Assembly: GCF_001995215.1 (NCBI RefSeq)
Contig: NZ_MUXN01000001.1
Span: 181,611 to 245,610, forward strand
Direction: 5' to 3'
DNA length: 64,000 nt
Origin: Amycolatopsis azurea DSM 43854
Lineage (GTDB): Bacteria; Actinomycetota; Actinomycetes; Mycobacteriales; Pseudonocardiaceae
Below the pieces are notes generated by a model, which saw only the letters and a list, made by a program, of their open reading frames with translations, ran no database searches and was not told where the DNA came from. Below, piece after piece: positions 36,244 to 47,492 of the stretch (its first letter is position 1; every line of letters begins with the position of its first letter). Position numbers and translations under genes: made by a program.

Positions 36244-36993
36244 TCAACGAACGCCGACGTCGAGCAAAGTGCTGAGTAGCTCCTCGGGCGTTTCGAGCTG
36301 CGGCAGGCGGCCGCTCCGGGGAAGCGCGGTGAACGTCGACGCCGGGATGGCCGCGGCAAAGGCCTTGCCGTACTCCAGATCGGCGACGTGGTCGCTCTCG
36401 CCCCAGACGACGTGGACGGGCAGATCGAGGCCGTTCAGCCGATCGGGCAACGTCGGGTCCTCCATGGCCGGACCGGTGTACCCGATCAGCGCGCGGATGT
36501 CCGGGCTCGGGCCGGTGGCGCCCGCCGGCGGCACGGGGGCCTTGCTCGGGTCGTGATACGAGTGCGCCAGGAGTTCGGCGCGGGAAAGGCGGCTGACATC
36601 GGTCAGCGGGTGGTTCGGCACGACGACGCCGATTCCGTTCACGATCACCGCGCCGCTGACGCGAGGGCTGCCCAGCAGGGCGATTTCGGCGGCGAGCCAG
36701 CCGCCGAAGGAGTTGCCGAGCACGGTGACATCCACGAGGTCGAGCTGGTCCAGCATCGCGACGTAGGTCTCGGCCAAGGCGCGGACATCGGTGAGTTCGA
36801 CGGCTTTCGGTGTGCCGCCGAAGCCGGGGTGGGTGGGCAGCAGCACTCGGGAGGACGTGCGTTCGGCGAGCAGGTCGGCGAAGCCGGTCATCGTCGCGAC
36901 GCCGCCTCCGCCGTGCAGGAGCAGGAACGGGCGGGCGCCGCCGCGGTCTTGGAACGTGATTTCGGCCGGGCCGACTCGCAGGGTGTGAGGCAT
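36244..36993 (-). CDS. Alpha/beta hydrolase with catalytic histidine replaced
   Basis: A 249-residue alpha/beta hydrolase. The HGGGG oxyanion loop, nucleophile elbow GNSFGG and the acidic WGESDHV are present. The position of the catalytic histidine, normally GH in the block GHLPQLETPEE, reads GRLPQLETPEE: CGC (Arg) instead of CAC (His). The enzyme may be inactive, or uses another base, unless it is a sequence error. ATG 36993 has AGAAGG six bases upstream. It diverges from a marR gene across a clear operator, so it is likely a target of that regulator. Confidence 0.85.
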   Translation of the reverse strand: MPHTLRVGPAEITFQDRGGARPFLLLHGGGGVATMTGFADLLAERTSSRVLLPTHPGFGGTPKAVELTDVRALAETYVAMLDQLDLVDVTVLGNSFGGWLAAEIALLGSPRVSGAVIVNGIGVVVPNHPLTDVSRLSRAELLAHSYHDPSKAPVPPAGATGPSPDIRALIGYTGPAMEDPTLPDRLNGLDLPVHVVWGESDHVADLEYGKAFAAAIPASTFTALPRSGRLPQLETPEELLSTLLDVGVR

Positions 36994-37016
36994 CGGGACC
37001 TTCTCTCGTCGCATCT

Positions 37017-37050
37017 ATCTAAGGAACCTTAGATAAGTATCCTTAGGTAA
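37017..37050. promoter_or_regulatory. Probable MarR operator
   Basis: ATCTAAGG, two bases, CCTTAGAT form a perfect 8-bp inverted repeat at 37017-37034. A second half-like site, TATCCTTAGGTA, follows at 37039-37050. It lies between the divergent hydrolase and marR genes, the usual place for an autoregulated MarR operator. Confidence 0.7.
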
Positions 37051-37082
37051 GCAAGCTGTCTTGGGGAGGTAGGCTGCCGGAC

Positions 37083-37490
37083 ATGAGTCACCGCCCCGCC
37101 GACGTCGCCCTGGCCGTGAAGCGCCTGCAACATCGCCACCACCGCGCTCTGACCCAGGCGCTGACACCGCTGGGGATCTCGTTGGTGCAGTGGGACACGT
37201 TGCGGCATCTGCATCGTGTGCCGGAGGCGTCGCTGCACGACCTCGCGATGCTGACCTTCCAGACCGACCAGTCCTTCGGGTCGCTGGCCTCGCGGATGGT
37301 CGACCGCGGGCTGATCGAACGCGTTCCGGGGCCGGGGCGGGCCGTGCGCCACCGGCTCACCGGCGAAGGCGAGCGGCTGCGGGCCGCTGGTCAGAGCCTT
37401 GTCGACGGTGTCGTCGAGGCCTCGTTCGGGTCGTTGTCGGCCGCTCAGGTCGATCAACTGGGTGAGTTGCTGGACGTCGTCCTGCGCTGA
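37083..37490 (+). CDS. MarR-family transcriptional regulator
   Basis: A 135-residue winged helix protein. The DNA-binding part runs VQWDTLRHLHRVPEASLHDL, LAMLTFQTDQSFGSLASRMV (recognition helix) and LIERVPGPGRAVRHRLT (wing). Flanking helices form the dimer interface. It probably represses itself and the divergent alpha/beta hydrolase through the palindrome at 37017-37050. The ligand is unknown. The start is ATG with a short leader that overlaps the operator region. Confidence 0.92.
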   Translation: MSHRPADVALAVKRLQHRHHRALTQALTPLGISLVQWDTLRHLHRVPEASLHDLAMLTFQTDQSFGSLASRMVDRGLIERVPGPGRAVRHRLTGEGERLRAAGQSLVDGVVEASFGSLSAAQVDQLGELLDVVLR

Positions 37491-37492
37491 AC

Positions 37493-37544
37493 TTGACATG
37501 CAGCCATCGGGCTGCCTAATCTACAAAGGCAGCCAAGAGGCTGC
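37493..37544 (+). promoter_or_regulatory. Promoter with two ArsR-type operators
   Basis: TTGACA (37493-37498) and TAATCT (37517-37522) with an 18-base spacer. Two copies of GCAGCC-N4-GGCTGC are placed at 37500-37515 (inside the spacer) and 37529-37544 (after the -10). A dimer bound there would block RNA polymerase. This is a clear picture of autorepression of the next gene. Confidence 0.75.
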
Positions 37545-37561
37545 ATATCGGGGAGAGCGAC

Positions 37562-38353
37562 ATGGACGAGGTGTTCAAGGCGCTGGCCGACGCCAGCCGC
37601 CGCAGGTTGCTCGACGACCTGAACGCCCGCAACGGGCAGACCCTGCGCGAGCTGTGTGCGGGGCTGGAAATGGCGCGGCAGTCGGTCAGCAAGCATCTGG
37701 CCGTGCTGGAGGCCGCCAATCTGGTGACCACGGTGTGGCGTGGCCGCGAGAAGTTGCACTACGTGAACGCGGAGCCGATCAACGCGATCGCCGAGCGCTG
37801 GATCGACCGGTACCACCAGGGCCGGGTCGACGCGCTCGCCGATCTCAAGCACGCATTGGAGCAGGAACCCATGGGTACCAACGAATTCGTCTACACCAGC
37901 TACATCAGGACGACGCCCGAGCGGCTCTGGAAGGCGTTGACCGATCCGGTCTTCACCAAGCGGTACTGGGGCTGCGAGTTCACTTCGGACTGGAAGCCCG
38001 GGTCGACGATGGCCTGGGACCAGCTCGGCGTGCGGCTGGAGGACGCCGAGCAGGTCGTGCTCGAATCCGACCCGTACCGGCGGCTGTCCTACACGTGGCA
38101 CACCTTCACCCCGGAGTTCGGCAAGTCGGTCGGGCTCGACGACGACGTGTCGGCGAAGCTCCAGGCCGAGTCGCGGTCGAAGGTGACGTTCGACCTCGAA
38201 CCCGTCGGCGACACGGTGAAGCTCACCGTGGTCCACGACGGTTTCGACGAGGGCAGCACGGCGCTGGAGATGGTCAAGGGCGGCTGGCCGTCGATCCTGT
38301 CGAGCCTCAAGACGCTGCTCGAGACCGGCGAGCCGCTGTCCGAACCCGCGTAA
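37562..38353 (+). CDS. ArsR-family regulator fused to an SRPBCC (AHSA1-like) domain
   Basis: A 263-residue fusion. Residues 1-100 are an ArsR winged helix (FKALADASRRRLLDDL, MARQSVSKHLAVLEAANLV as recognition helix) without metal-binding cysteines. Residues 105-263 are an SRPBCC/START-like lipid or ligand pocket (VYTSYIRTTPERLWKALTDP; KRYWGCEFTSDWKPGS; GWPSILSSLKTLLETG). The second domain probably senses a small hydrophobic ligand. Two GCAGCC-N4-GGCTGC operators overlap its promoter, indicating autoregulation. No separate target gene is obvious. Confidence 0.92.
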   Translation: MDEVFKALADASRRRLLDDLNARNGQTLRELCAGLEMARQSVSKHLAVLEAANLVTTVWRGREKLHYVNAEPINAIAERWIDRYHQGRVDALADLKHALEQEPMGTNEFVYTSYIRTTPERLWKALTDPVFTKRYWGCEFTSDWKPGSTMAWDQLGVRLEDAEQVVLESDPYRRLSYTWHTFTPEFGKSVGLDDDVSAKLQAESRSKVTFDLEPVGDTVKLTVVHDGFDEGSTALEMVKGGWPSILSSLKTLLETGEPLSEPA

Positions 38354-38394
38354 CCAGGTCGACCGCGCCGCCTTGATCGGGCACGATCTCCCAT

Positions 38395-41441
<3,047 letters not shown>

Positions 41442-41449
41442 GCAGCGGC

Positions 41450-42637
41450 CTAGAAAGCCGTCAGGGTGATCTTCGCGGTCTTCGGGTCGCCATCGTGCAC
41501 CAGCGACTCGAAGTGCCCGACGTCGTCGAACGCGAAGCCGTACGCCTTCCCGTCGACCATCTGCTCGTGCACGATCCGCGAGTAGTGGTCGGTCACCGGC
41601 TGCTTGTAGAACGGGCCCGCGTCGTAGGTCGGCTGCGTGTGGAGGGTGCCGAGGGTCGACCGGTGCAGCGCCGCGCACAGCGTCCGCGCGATCGGGCCGA
41701 CGACCTGGTCGTTCGGTGCCTGAAGCCGCCCATCGCAGTTGAAGACGTCGCGGGTGCTCGGCTTGCTGAACGACGCCACCTCGGCGCCCGACGTGTTCGT
41801 GAACCGCATGACGTCGTCCCCGCCGGTCTTGCCGGTGAACTTCTTGCCGGGTTCGGCCTCGAACGGGACCACGGTCAACGGCGTCGACTTGTAGGTGTTC
41901 CAGGCGCTCGTGACGTAGCCGTCGAGGTAGCTCCCGCTGAACTTGCCGGTGTCGAGCCCCTTGCCCGGCGCGAGGACCCGCAGGTCGTTGTACACCAGGT
42001 TCGAGAACCCGGACTGTCCCTTGACACCGTTGAAGATGTTCGCCCGGCCGCCCGGCTTGAGGCGTCCCGCTTCCTTGTTCGCACCGGCGCCGTTGGTCAG
42101 CCCGACGGCGTGCGGCACGCTGAACATGTCCACCTGAGAGCTGTTGATGAACAGCCCGCCGTTGTCGTAGGTGAATTCGCTCCAGTCGAACAGGATGTTC
42201 CGGTTCGGGTCGCCGTCGGCCCACGGCGCCGGCTGCACCAGGCCGTCCGGGGTCAGGAAGAACTTGATCTTCTGCCCGAACGACATGTAGACGCGGCCCG
42301 AAAGCATCCGCGGGATCTTCAGCGTGGTCGAACCACCGTTGCCGGGGCCCGCGATCGAGACGTCGGGCGCGGGGCTCGGCGGGTTCGCGCCCGGCGGCCA
42401 CGCGGTGAAGGCACCGCCTGCGTTGACGTAGCCGAGCTTGCCGGTGTTGAGGTTCGTGCCCAGCACGTAGAGGTGGACCGCGTCCGAGCGGCCCGAATTG
42501 TTGGTGACGGTCAGCGGCAGCGGATCGGGGCCGGCGGCGACGGCGGTGGGCGCCGAAAGCGCCGAAACCCCGGTGACCAGGGGGAGGGTGACCGCCAACG
42601 CGGTCAAAACGCGCCGGACTTTCCTACGGATGCGCAC
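41450..42637 (-). CDS. Secreted beta-1,3-glucanase, GH64
   Basis: A 395-residue secreted enzyme of GH64, which releases laminaripentaose from beta-1,3-glucans such as fungal walls. A Sec signal peptide ends near APTAVAAG (residue 35). The thaumatin-like N-terminal barrel (LPLTVTNNSGRSDAVHLYVL) and catalytic-half blocks (NILFDWSEFTYDNGGLFINS, then DMFSVPHAVGL) are as expected. The GTG start has GAGGAG six bases upstream. It converges on geosmin synthase with only eight bases between stops, and diverges from a sigma factor gene. Confidence 0.92.
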   Translation of the reverse strand: MRIRRKVRRVLTALAVTLPLVTGVSALSAPTAVAAGPDPLPLTVTNNSGRSDAVHLYVLGTNLNTGKLGYVNAGGAFTAWPPGANPPSPAPDVSIAGPGNGGSTTLKIPRMLSGRVYMSFGQKIKFFLTPDGLVQPAPWADGDPNRNILFDWSEFTYDNGGLFINSSQVDMFSVPHAVGLTNGAGANKEAGRLKPGGRANIFNGVKGQSGFSNLVYNDLRVLAPGKGLDTGKFSGSYLDGYVTSAWNTYKSTPLTVVPFEAEPGKKFTGKTGGDDVMRFTNTSGAEVASFSKPSTRDVFNCDGRLQAPNDQVVGPIARTLCAALHRSTLGTLHTQPTYDAGPFYKQPVTDHYSRIVHEQMVDGKAYGFAFDDVGHFESLVHDGDPKTAKITLTAF

Positions 42638-42900
42638 AGTTGTCTCCTCGGCGGAATCCCGCCGCGGAACGCGAACGCGCCGCGGCGATGCTTGCGGATG
42701 TCGGCCGGGGGCGCGTTCCCGGCCTGGACGTGACCTTGGCGAGGGGTCTCAGCACGGGAAGTTACGTCCCGGCCGACAACGTGTCCAGACCACTGGTGGG
42801 AATCTGTCCGATTTCTTGCCCGTATGGACACTTCGTGACGGACCTTCGTGATTGAGGTGGCCGGATTTCTCGACTACCGTTGTCCGCGTTCCGTCCTGGA

Positions 42901-42920
42901 CCCCGGCGGCCGGGTTTTTT
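42901..42920 (+). terminator. Intrinsic terminator or attenuator before a sigma gene
   Basis: CCCGG-CGG-CCGGG followed by six T residues, ending 19 bases before the sigma factor ATG. The T-run is exceptional in this genome. Since the gene to the left is transcribed away, a terminator here can only act on the sigma factor leader or on readthrough, so it may be an attenuator. Confidence 0.5.
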
Positions 42921-42939
42921 CATCCGTGGGGAGCGGGGC

Positions 42940-43563
42940 ATGGACGGCGACGGGTTTCCGGTGCGAAGAACCGGCGGTGGTGAGACGTGGATTTCCCCTG
43001 CCTGCTGGGACGACTTGGCCATGGCGGCGGCCGACGGCGCGCCGCACGGCATGGACGACCTCATGGCCGCCCTCGTGCCGTGGGCGCGGCAGTACGCCGA
43101 AGCCCGCCTCGGCGGCCGTGACCTCACCTATCTCGAACCGGCGGACGTCGCGCAGGAGATCTGCCTCGCGGTCTTCGTCGCGGTCCCCGGTTACGGCCTG
43201 CGCGGCGGGTCCTTCCTGTTCCTCATGCGCGCGATCGCGGCGAACAAGGTCGCCGACGTCTACCGGAAGGCGGCGCGGAACAAGCAGGTGCTGACCGGTG
43301 AACTCCCCGAGCGCCCCGCGGTGGCCGCGGAAGAACCGGAGCAGCGCGCGCTGCGGACCGATCTCGGGGTCCGGCTCGGCAGGCTGATGCGGATGTTGCC
43401 GGTGTCCCACCGGGAAGTGCTGGGAATGCGGGTGATCGGCGAACTGACGTCGAACGAGACCGCGGCGGCGCTCGGGACCACGTCGTCACGCGTGCGGGTG
43501 ACCAAACACCGGGCTATCAGCAGGCTGCGCGCCTGCGCTCAGCGCCAGGACGCTTTCAGCTGA
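42940..43563 (+). CDS. ECF sigma factor, SigD/ShbA-like
   Basis: A 207-residue sigma-70 family member. Region 2: LVPWARQYAEARLG, then LEPADVAQEICLAVFVAVPG and FLMRAIAANKVADVYRKA. Region 4: LPVSHREVLGMRVIGELTSN and the helix-turn-helix TAAALGTTSSRVRVTKHRAISRL. This resembles the SigD/ShbA group rather than stress ECFs with zinc anti-sigma factors, and no anti-sigma gene follows. ATG 42940 is chosen because GGGGAG lies about nine bases before it. A terminator-like hairpin sits in its leader. Confidence 0.9.
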   Translation: MDGDGFPVRRTGGGETWISPACWDDLAMAAADGAPHGMDDLMAALVPWARQYAEARLGGRDLTYLEPADVAQEICLAVFVAVPGYGLRGGSFLFLMRAIAANKVADVYRKAARNKQVLTGELPERPAVAAEEPEQRALRTDLGVRLGRLMRMLPVSHREVLGMRVIGELTSNETAAALGTTSSRVRVTKHRAISRLRACAQRQDAFS

Positions 43564-43631
43564 ATACGGACCAGCAGCCGGAGTAAAGGATTCTCCCGCT
43601 TGGCCCGGGTCTCGAGAATGCGAACGCACAT
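43539..43631 (-). CDS. Possible 30-residue protein, antisense to sigma gene 3' end
   Basis: A short frame (MCVRILETRAKRENPLLRLL...) with a strong GGAGGGG ribosome-binding site five bases before the ATG. Its 3' end overlaps the end of the sigma gene in antisense. The peptide is basic and could be a small regulatory protein or chance. I know of no family. No other evidence is visible. Confidence 0.3.
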   Translation of the reverse strand: MCVRILETRAKRENPLLRLLVRIQLKASWR

Positions 43632-43936
43632 GGCCCCTCCAGAGTTCGCCGACGAGCGCCGTCACCGAGGGCCAGAGCGAGCGGTCGCGGGTTCCACCCT
43701 AGGCGCGGAACGGGGACCGGGAACCGGCTGAACGGCCGATCGGCGATCGGGTGAGCCGTTCCGACGATCACCGCTCCGCTTTTCGGGCTACCGCATTGGT
43801 GCCAAAGAAGTCGTTGTGGTCATGGCGAAGGGGCGCGAGCGTGCGACAATGAACGACGGCCCGGCCGAGCTGGCCGCGCTGTTCGCCCTGGCCCCGGCGG
43901 GCTCGTCCGATGCCGGACAAAGCCGGAAGGCACACC
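43564..43936. other. Gap between sigma gene and first ANTAR gene
   Basis: Besides the small minus-strand frame above, an inverted repeat GAACGGC...GCCGTTC spans about 43731-43763. No other gene is supported. Confidence 0.5.
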
Positions 43937-44656
43937 ATGAGGCCACAGCGGCTCGATCGCATAGCACGTATCTGGGAAAAACTGCGTTCCGTCGCGTCGG
44001 AAACCGATTCGGTGGTGACCGTCGAACATGTCTGTGTCGTTTGCGGTGACGTGCTCGAAGCCGCCGGTGCCGGGCTCACGCTGGCCACGCACGGCGGTGA
44101 CGTCGAGCCGGTCTTCGCCACCGACGAACGCAGCCGGGAATTGGAGGATCTGCAATTCACTTTCGGCGAAGGACCTGCGTTGGAGGTGCTTCACGGCGGT
44201 ATGCTCGTCGTCGTTACCGATGTGACCAGTTCGGAGGCGACACTTCGCTGGCCGATGTTCACGCCAGAGGCGATCGACCGAGGCGTGAAATCGATCATCG
44301 CGGTGCCGATTCAGGCCGGTGCGATCAAAATGGGCGTTGTCGACTGCTATCGCGAGCTCGCCGGATTCCCTTCCAAGGAGGGCCAGGCGGAAGCGCTCGT
44401 CTGCGCCGAAACCGCGATCGCGCTCGCCGTCGCCGACACCGGGAGGCCTGGGCTGGCCGAACTGATCGATCTCGAATTCACCGAGCACCGTGCCCAGGTC
44501 CATCAGGCGACGGGCATCGTGTCGGTTCAGCTCGACGTCGGGCTTCCGGAAGCGTTCGCCCGTCTGCGTGCCCACGCCTACGCCAGCGATCGGAAGCTCA
44601 ACGAGGTCGCGAGAGACGTGGTGCTACGCCGGTTAACGTTCCGGCCCGACGCTTGA
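43937..44656 (+). CDS. GAF-ANTAR RNA-binding antiterminator protein, copy 1
   Basis: A 239-residue protein with an N-terminal GAF sensor (residues about 30-150) and a C-terminal ANTAR domain (HRAQVHQATGIVSVQLDVGL, then EAFARLRAHAYASDRKLNEV), which binds paired RNA hairpins to prevent termination. No receiver domain is present. ATG 43937 has GGAAGG seven bases upstream. The second copy starts 31 bases later; the two probably form one operon. The ligand of the GAF domain is unknown. Confidence 0.88.
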   Translation: MRPQRLDRIARIWEKLRSVASETDSVVTVEHVCVVCGDVLEAAGAGLTLATHGGDVEPVFATDERSRELEDLQFTFGEGPALEVLHGGMLVVVTDVTSSEATLRWPMFTPEAIDRGVKSIIAVPIQAGAIKMGVVDCYRELAGFPSKEGQAEALVCAETAIALAVADTGRPGLAELIDLEFTEHRAQVHQATGIVSVQLDVGLPEAFARLRAHAYASDRKLNEVARDVVLRRLTFRPDA

Positions 44657-44687
44657 CGGGACGTGTGCCGAAGGAGATCCAAGAACG

Positions 44688-45401
44688 ATGACCGATCCGG
44701 CGACCGGCTTGCGGGAAACCTTCGTACAGCTGGCGGACACTCTTGTGGACGATTTCGATCTCATCGAGTTCCTCGACCAGCTCGTGCTCCGGTGTGTCGA
44801 ACTGCTCGGCGTCTGCACCGCCGGGCTGTTGCTCGCCGACGCGCGCGGCACGCTCACCATGGCGGCCGCGTCCGACGAACCGACCCGGCTGCTCGAGTTG
44901 TTCCAGTTGCAGAACTCCGAGGGACCCTGCCTGGACTGCTACCGGAATGTCGAACCGGTGGTCTGCCCGGATCTGGTGCGTGCGCGCGGAAGATGGCCGA
45001 AGTTCACGCGAGAGGCGGAGGACGCGGGATTCCGTTCCGTCTACGCCTTGCCGATGCGGCTGCGGGAGGAGGTGATCGGCGCGCTGAACCTGTTCGGCAG
45101 CCGGCCCGCCCTGCTCGACGACGACGGGGTGCGCCTGGGGCAGGCGCTCGCGGACGTCGCCACGATCGGCATCCTGCACAACCGTCTGTTGCAGCGGCAG
45201 GAAACAATCACCGCGCAGCTGCAGACCGCGTTGAACAGCAGGGTGGTCATCGAGCAGGCGAAGGGTGTGCTCGCCGAACGTCTCCGGATTTCGGTGGACG
45301 AAGCGTTCGGCGTACTGCGCGCCCACGCGCGGAGCAACAACCTCAGGATCCTCGTCGTCGCGACCGGGATCATAGACCGCACAGTGGAAATCCCGCGCTG
45401 A
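44688..45401 (+). CDS. GAF-ANTAR RNA-binding antiterminator protein, copy 2
   Basis: A 237-residue paralogue of the upstream gene. The GAF domain (FLDQLVLRCVELLGVCTAGL onward) is longer and has a conserved GPCLDCYRN loop often seen in this family. The ANTAR part is RVVIEQAKGVLAERLRISVD with AFGVLRAHARSNN. AAGGAGAT lies well placed before the ATG. Together the two proteins could respond to different signals and control the same target RNAs, but no ANTAR target hairpin pair is evident here. Confidence 0.9.
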   Translation: MTDPATGLRETFVQLADTLVDDFDLIEFLDQLVLRCVELLGVCTAGLLLADARGTLTMAAASDEPTRLLELFQLQNSEGPCLDCYRNVEPVVCPDLVRARGRWPKFTREAEDAGFRSVYALPMRLREEVIGALNLFGSRPALLDDDGVRLGQALADVATIGILHNRLLQRQETITAQLQTALNSRVVIEQAKGVLAERLRISVDEAFGVLRAHARSNNLRILVVATGIIDRTVEIPR

Positions 45402-45454
45402 ACGATACCGCTTCGGCGCTTGTCCGCCCTCCGGCGATACCCAAAACTGGGTGG

Positions 45455-46369
45455 GTGTTCTCCCTGGAACAGCTGGTGAGTTTCGTCGCGGTGGCCGAGG
45501 AACTGCACTACGGCCGGGCGGCGGAGCGGCTCTCGATGACCCAGCCGCCGTTGAGCAGGCGGATCCAGTTGCTGGAGCGCGAACTGGGCGTCGAGCTTTT
45601 CGACCGTACGCACCGCACGGTCAGGCTGACTCCCGCCGGGCGGGTTTTTCTCGCCGAGGCAAGGAAAATACTGCGTTCGTCGCAAGAGGCGACGCTGTAT
45701 GTCCGAAGGGCGAAGAAGGGTGAGGTCGGCGCGGTCACGCTCGGGTTCACCGCCACGGCGGCGTATTCCTACCTCGAACGCGTCCTCGCCGCGGCGAACG
45801 CCGAAGTGCCCGGCATCGATCTGGTGCTGCGGGAAATGGTGACCGCGGCGCAGGTGGAGGAGCTGCTGGCCGGCGGGGTCGACCTCGGCATGGTCCGGCC
45901 GCCGGTGACCGGTGGCGACATCGTGACCCTGCCGCTGTGGCGGGAACCGCTCCTGGCGGCGTTGCCGTCGGCGCATCCTTTGGCACGGCGCAAGAAGAAT
46001 CCCGACGTCCGCGACTTCGACGGCGAGCGGTTCATCATGTACTCGCCGTCGGAGTGCCGGTATTTCCACGATGTGCTGGTCGCGGTCTTCCGGACGGCCC
46101 GGGTGCTGCCGGACTACACGCAGTACGCCAGTCAGGCGCATACCGTTCTCGCGCTGGTCAAGGCGGACCTCGGGGTCGCGCTGGTGCCCGCCGCGGCCGC
46201 CGCGCTGCGGTTCGAGGGTGTCGTGCTCCGTCCGGTGGACGGGGTCGAGAGCCGTCCGGTGGAACTCGAACTGATGTGGCGGCGGGGCAACGACAATCCG
46301 GCGCTCGGCGCGTTGCTCACCGTCATCGGCAATCTGGCGCGGCGGGCCCGTCAGTCCACTGTGGACTGA
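45455..46369 (+). CDS. LysR-family transcriptional regulator
   Basis: A 304-residue LTTR: N-terminal winged helix (FVAVAEELHYGRAAERLSMT, then SRRIQLLERELGVELFDRTH) and a periplasmic-binding-like effector domain (VTLGFTATAAYSYLERVLAA). The LysR-type effector half resembles regulators of aromatic degradation such as BenM/CatM-like proteins. The start is GTG 45455; no good Shine-Dalgarno site is seen. The 3' end overlaps the convergent Rsm22 gene by 19 bases, exactly within a palindrome, so both proteins end with STVD. Confidence 0.92.
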   Translation: MFSLEQLVSFVAVAEELHYGRAAERLSMTQPPLSRRIQLLERELGVELFDRTHRTVRLTPAGRVFLAEARKILRSSQEATLYVRRAKKGEVGAVTLGFTATAAYSYLERVLAAANAEVPGIDLVLREMVTAAQVEELLAGGVDLGMVRPPVTGGDIVTLPLWREPLLAALPSAHPLARRKKNPDVRDFDGERFIMYSPSECRYFHDVLVAVFRTARVLPDYTQYASQAHTVLALVKADLGVALVPAAAAALRFEGVVLRPVDGVESRPVELELMWRRGNDNPALGALLTVIGNLARRARQSTVD

Positions 46370-47340
46370 GCGGGCCAGGCGTCGCCCCATTCGGCGTCGC
46401 GGGCGTCGCGGTAGGCCGTGCCATGCCGTTTGGTGACGATCGCTTCGGTGAGCCCGGAGCCGGCGCACAGGGACAGGCTGACCATGCCCTTGCGTTTGGC
46501 CGGATGCCGCAGGATCCGGCTCCCGGCCCGTTCCGGCACCGTGCGCGAGGCGACGACGTAGGAGAACTTCTCGTCCTCGAAGCCGAGCGTCCCGGACTTG
46601 AGCTGGCGGTGCAGGCCCGTACGCGGGAGCCGCGCGGAGAAGTGACACCAGTCCTTGCCGCGAGGGATCGGGCAGGCGCCTTCGTGCGGACAGGGCGCGA
46701 CCAGGGAGAGGCCGAGCTCGACGAGCCGGTCCCGCGCTTCGACGATCCGTTCGTAGCCGGCGGGTGTGCCGGGCTCGATCAGCACCAGCATCCCGGCCTT
46801 CGCCGACAGCCAGTGGACGACGTCGGCCCGGCGGGCCTCGGGCAACTCTCCCAGGACATAGGAGAGGGTCACCAGATCGGCGTCCGGCGCCGGGGCGGCC
46901 GGGTCGATCAGGCCGCGCCGCCAGGTCGAGGTCCGGACCGCCCGCTCGGCGGCGCTGCCCGCGAGCCGCCGTCCCAGCTCGATCGCGCCCGGGACCTGCT
47001 CGACGACGGTGCTCTCCTCCAGCGACGGCCAGACGCCGGCCGCCGCCCAGATCGCGGCCCCGGTCCCGCCGCCGATGTCGATCTGCGTGCGCGGAGCGAA
47101 CCCGGGGGTACGGAGAGCGGCTTCGGCGAGAACGGCGTGTACGGCCGCGTAGGTGGCAGGCATCCGGTAGCCCGCGTACGCCGCGATGTCGGCCTCGGAG
47201 GCGAGGATGGGCGCGCTCGCGGGGGAGTTTTCGCGGTAGCGCGTGCTGAGCCGCTCGACGGACTGGGTCAGCCTGTTCTGCGGATACCTGCCCAGCTCCT
47301 CGTCGAGGGCTGAGCGGAGGGTTTCGGGGAGAGCGGACAC
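46351..47340 (-). CDS. Rsm22-family rRNA methyltransferase-like protein
   Basis: A 329-residue protein of the Rsm22 (METTL17-like) family, which acts in small-subunit ribosome assembly. The SAM-binding motif IDIGGGTGAAIWAA lies near residue 87. Four cysteines (217, 223, 232 in PCPHEGACPIPRGKDWCHF and 292 in LCAGSG) match the iron-sulfur ligands known in METTL17. The minus-strand gene converges on LysR. In actinomycetes this is a single-copy housekeeping-type gene. Confidence 0.88.
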   Translation of the reverse strand: MSALPETLRSALDEELGRYPQNRLTQSVERLSTRYRENSPASAPILASEADIAAYAGYRMPATYAAVHAVLAEAALRTPGFAPRTQIDIGGGTGAAIWAAAGVWPSLEESTVVEQVPGAIELGRRLAGSAAERAVRTSTWRRGLIDPAAPAPDADLVTLSYVLGELPEARRADVVHWLSAKAGMLVLIEPGTPAGYERIVEARDRLVELGLSLVAPCPHEGACPIPRGKDWCHFSARLPRTGLHRQLKSGTLGFEDEKFSYVVASRTVPERAGSRILRHPAKRKGMVSLSLCAGSGLTEAIVTKRHGTAYRDARDAEWGDAWPAQSTVD

Positions 47341-47492
47341 GGCTCAGGATTCTTCCACGGGTGGTTGACCTGGGGTTTTCCGGCTGCTCGAATATTCGCG
47401 GAAAAAACTTCTGGGAGCGTGTCGAAACCGGGGGAGCCCGTTCGACGCGTAGATGTGGCAGGGACGAGCCCCGCCGGGAACGGAGACTTCAG

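Noticed and set aside
43556..43771. A 71-codon minus-strand frame after the sigma gene
   Set aside because: Pro/Arg-rich with no ribosome-binding site; the shorter frame 43539-43631 on the same strand has better start signals.
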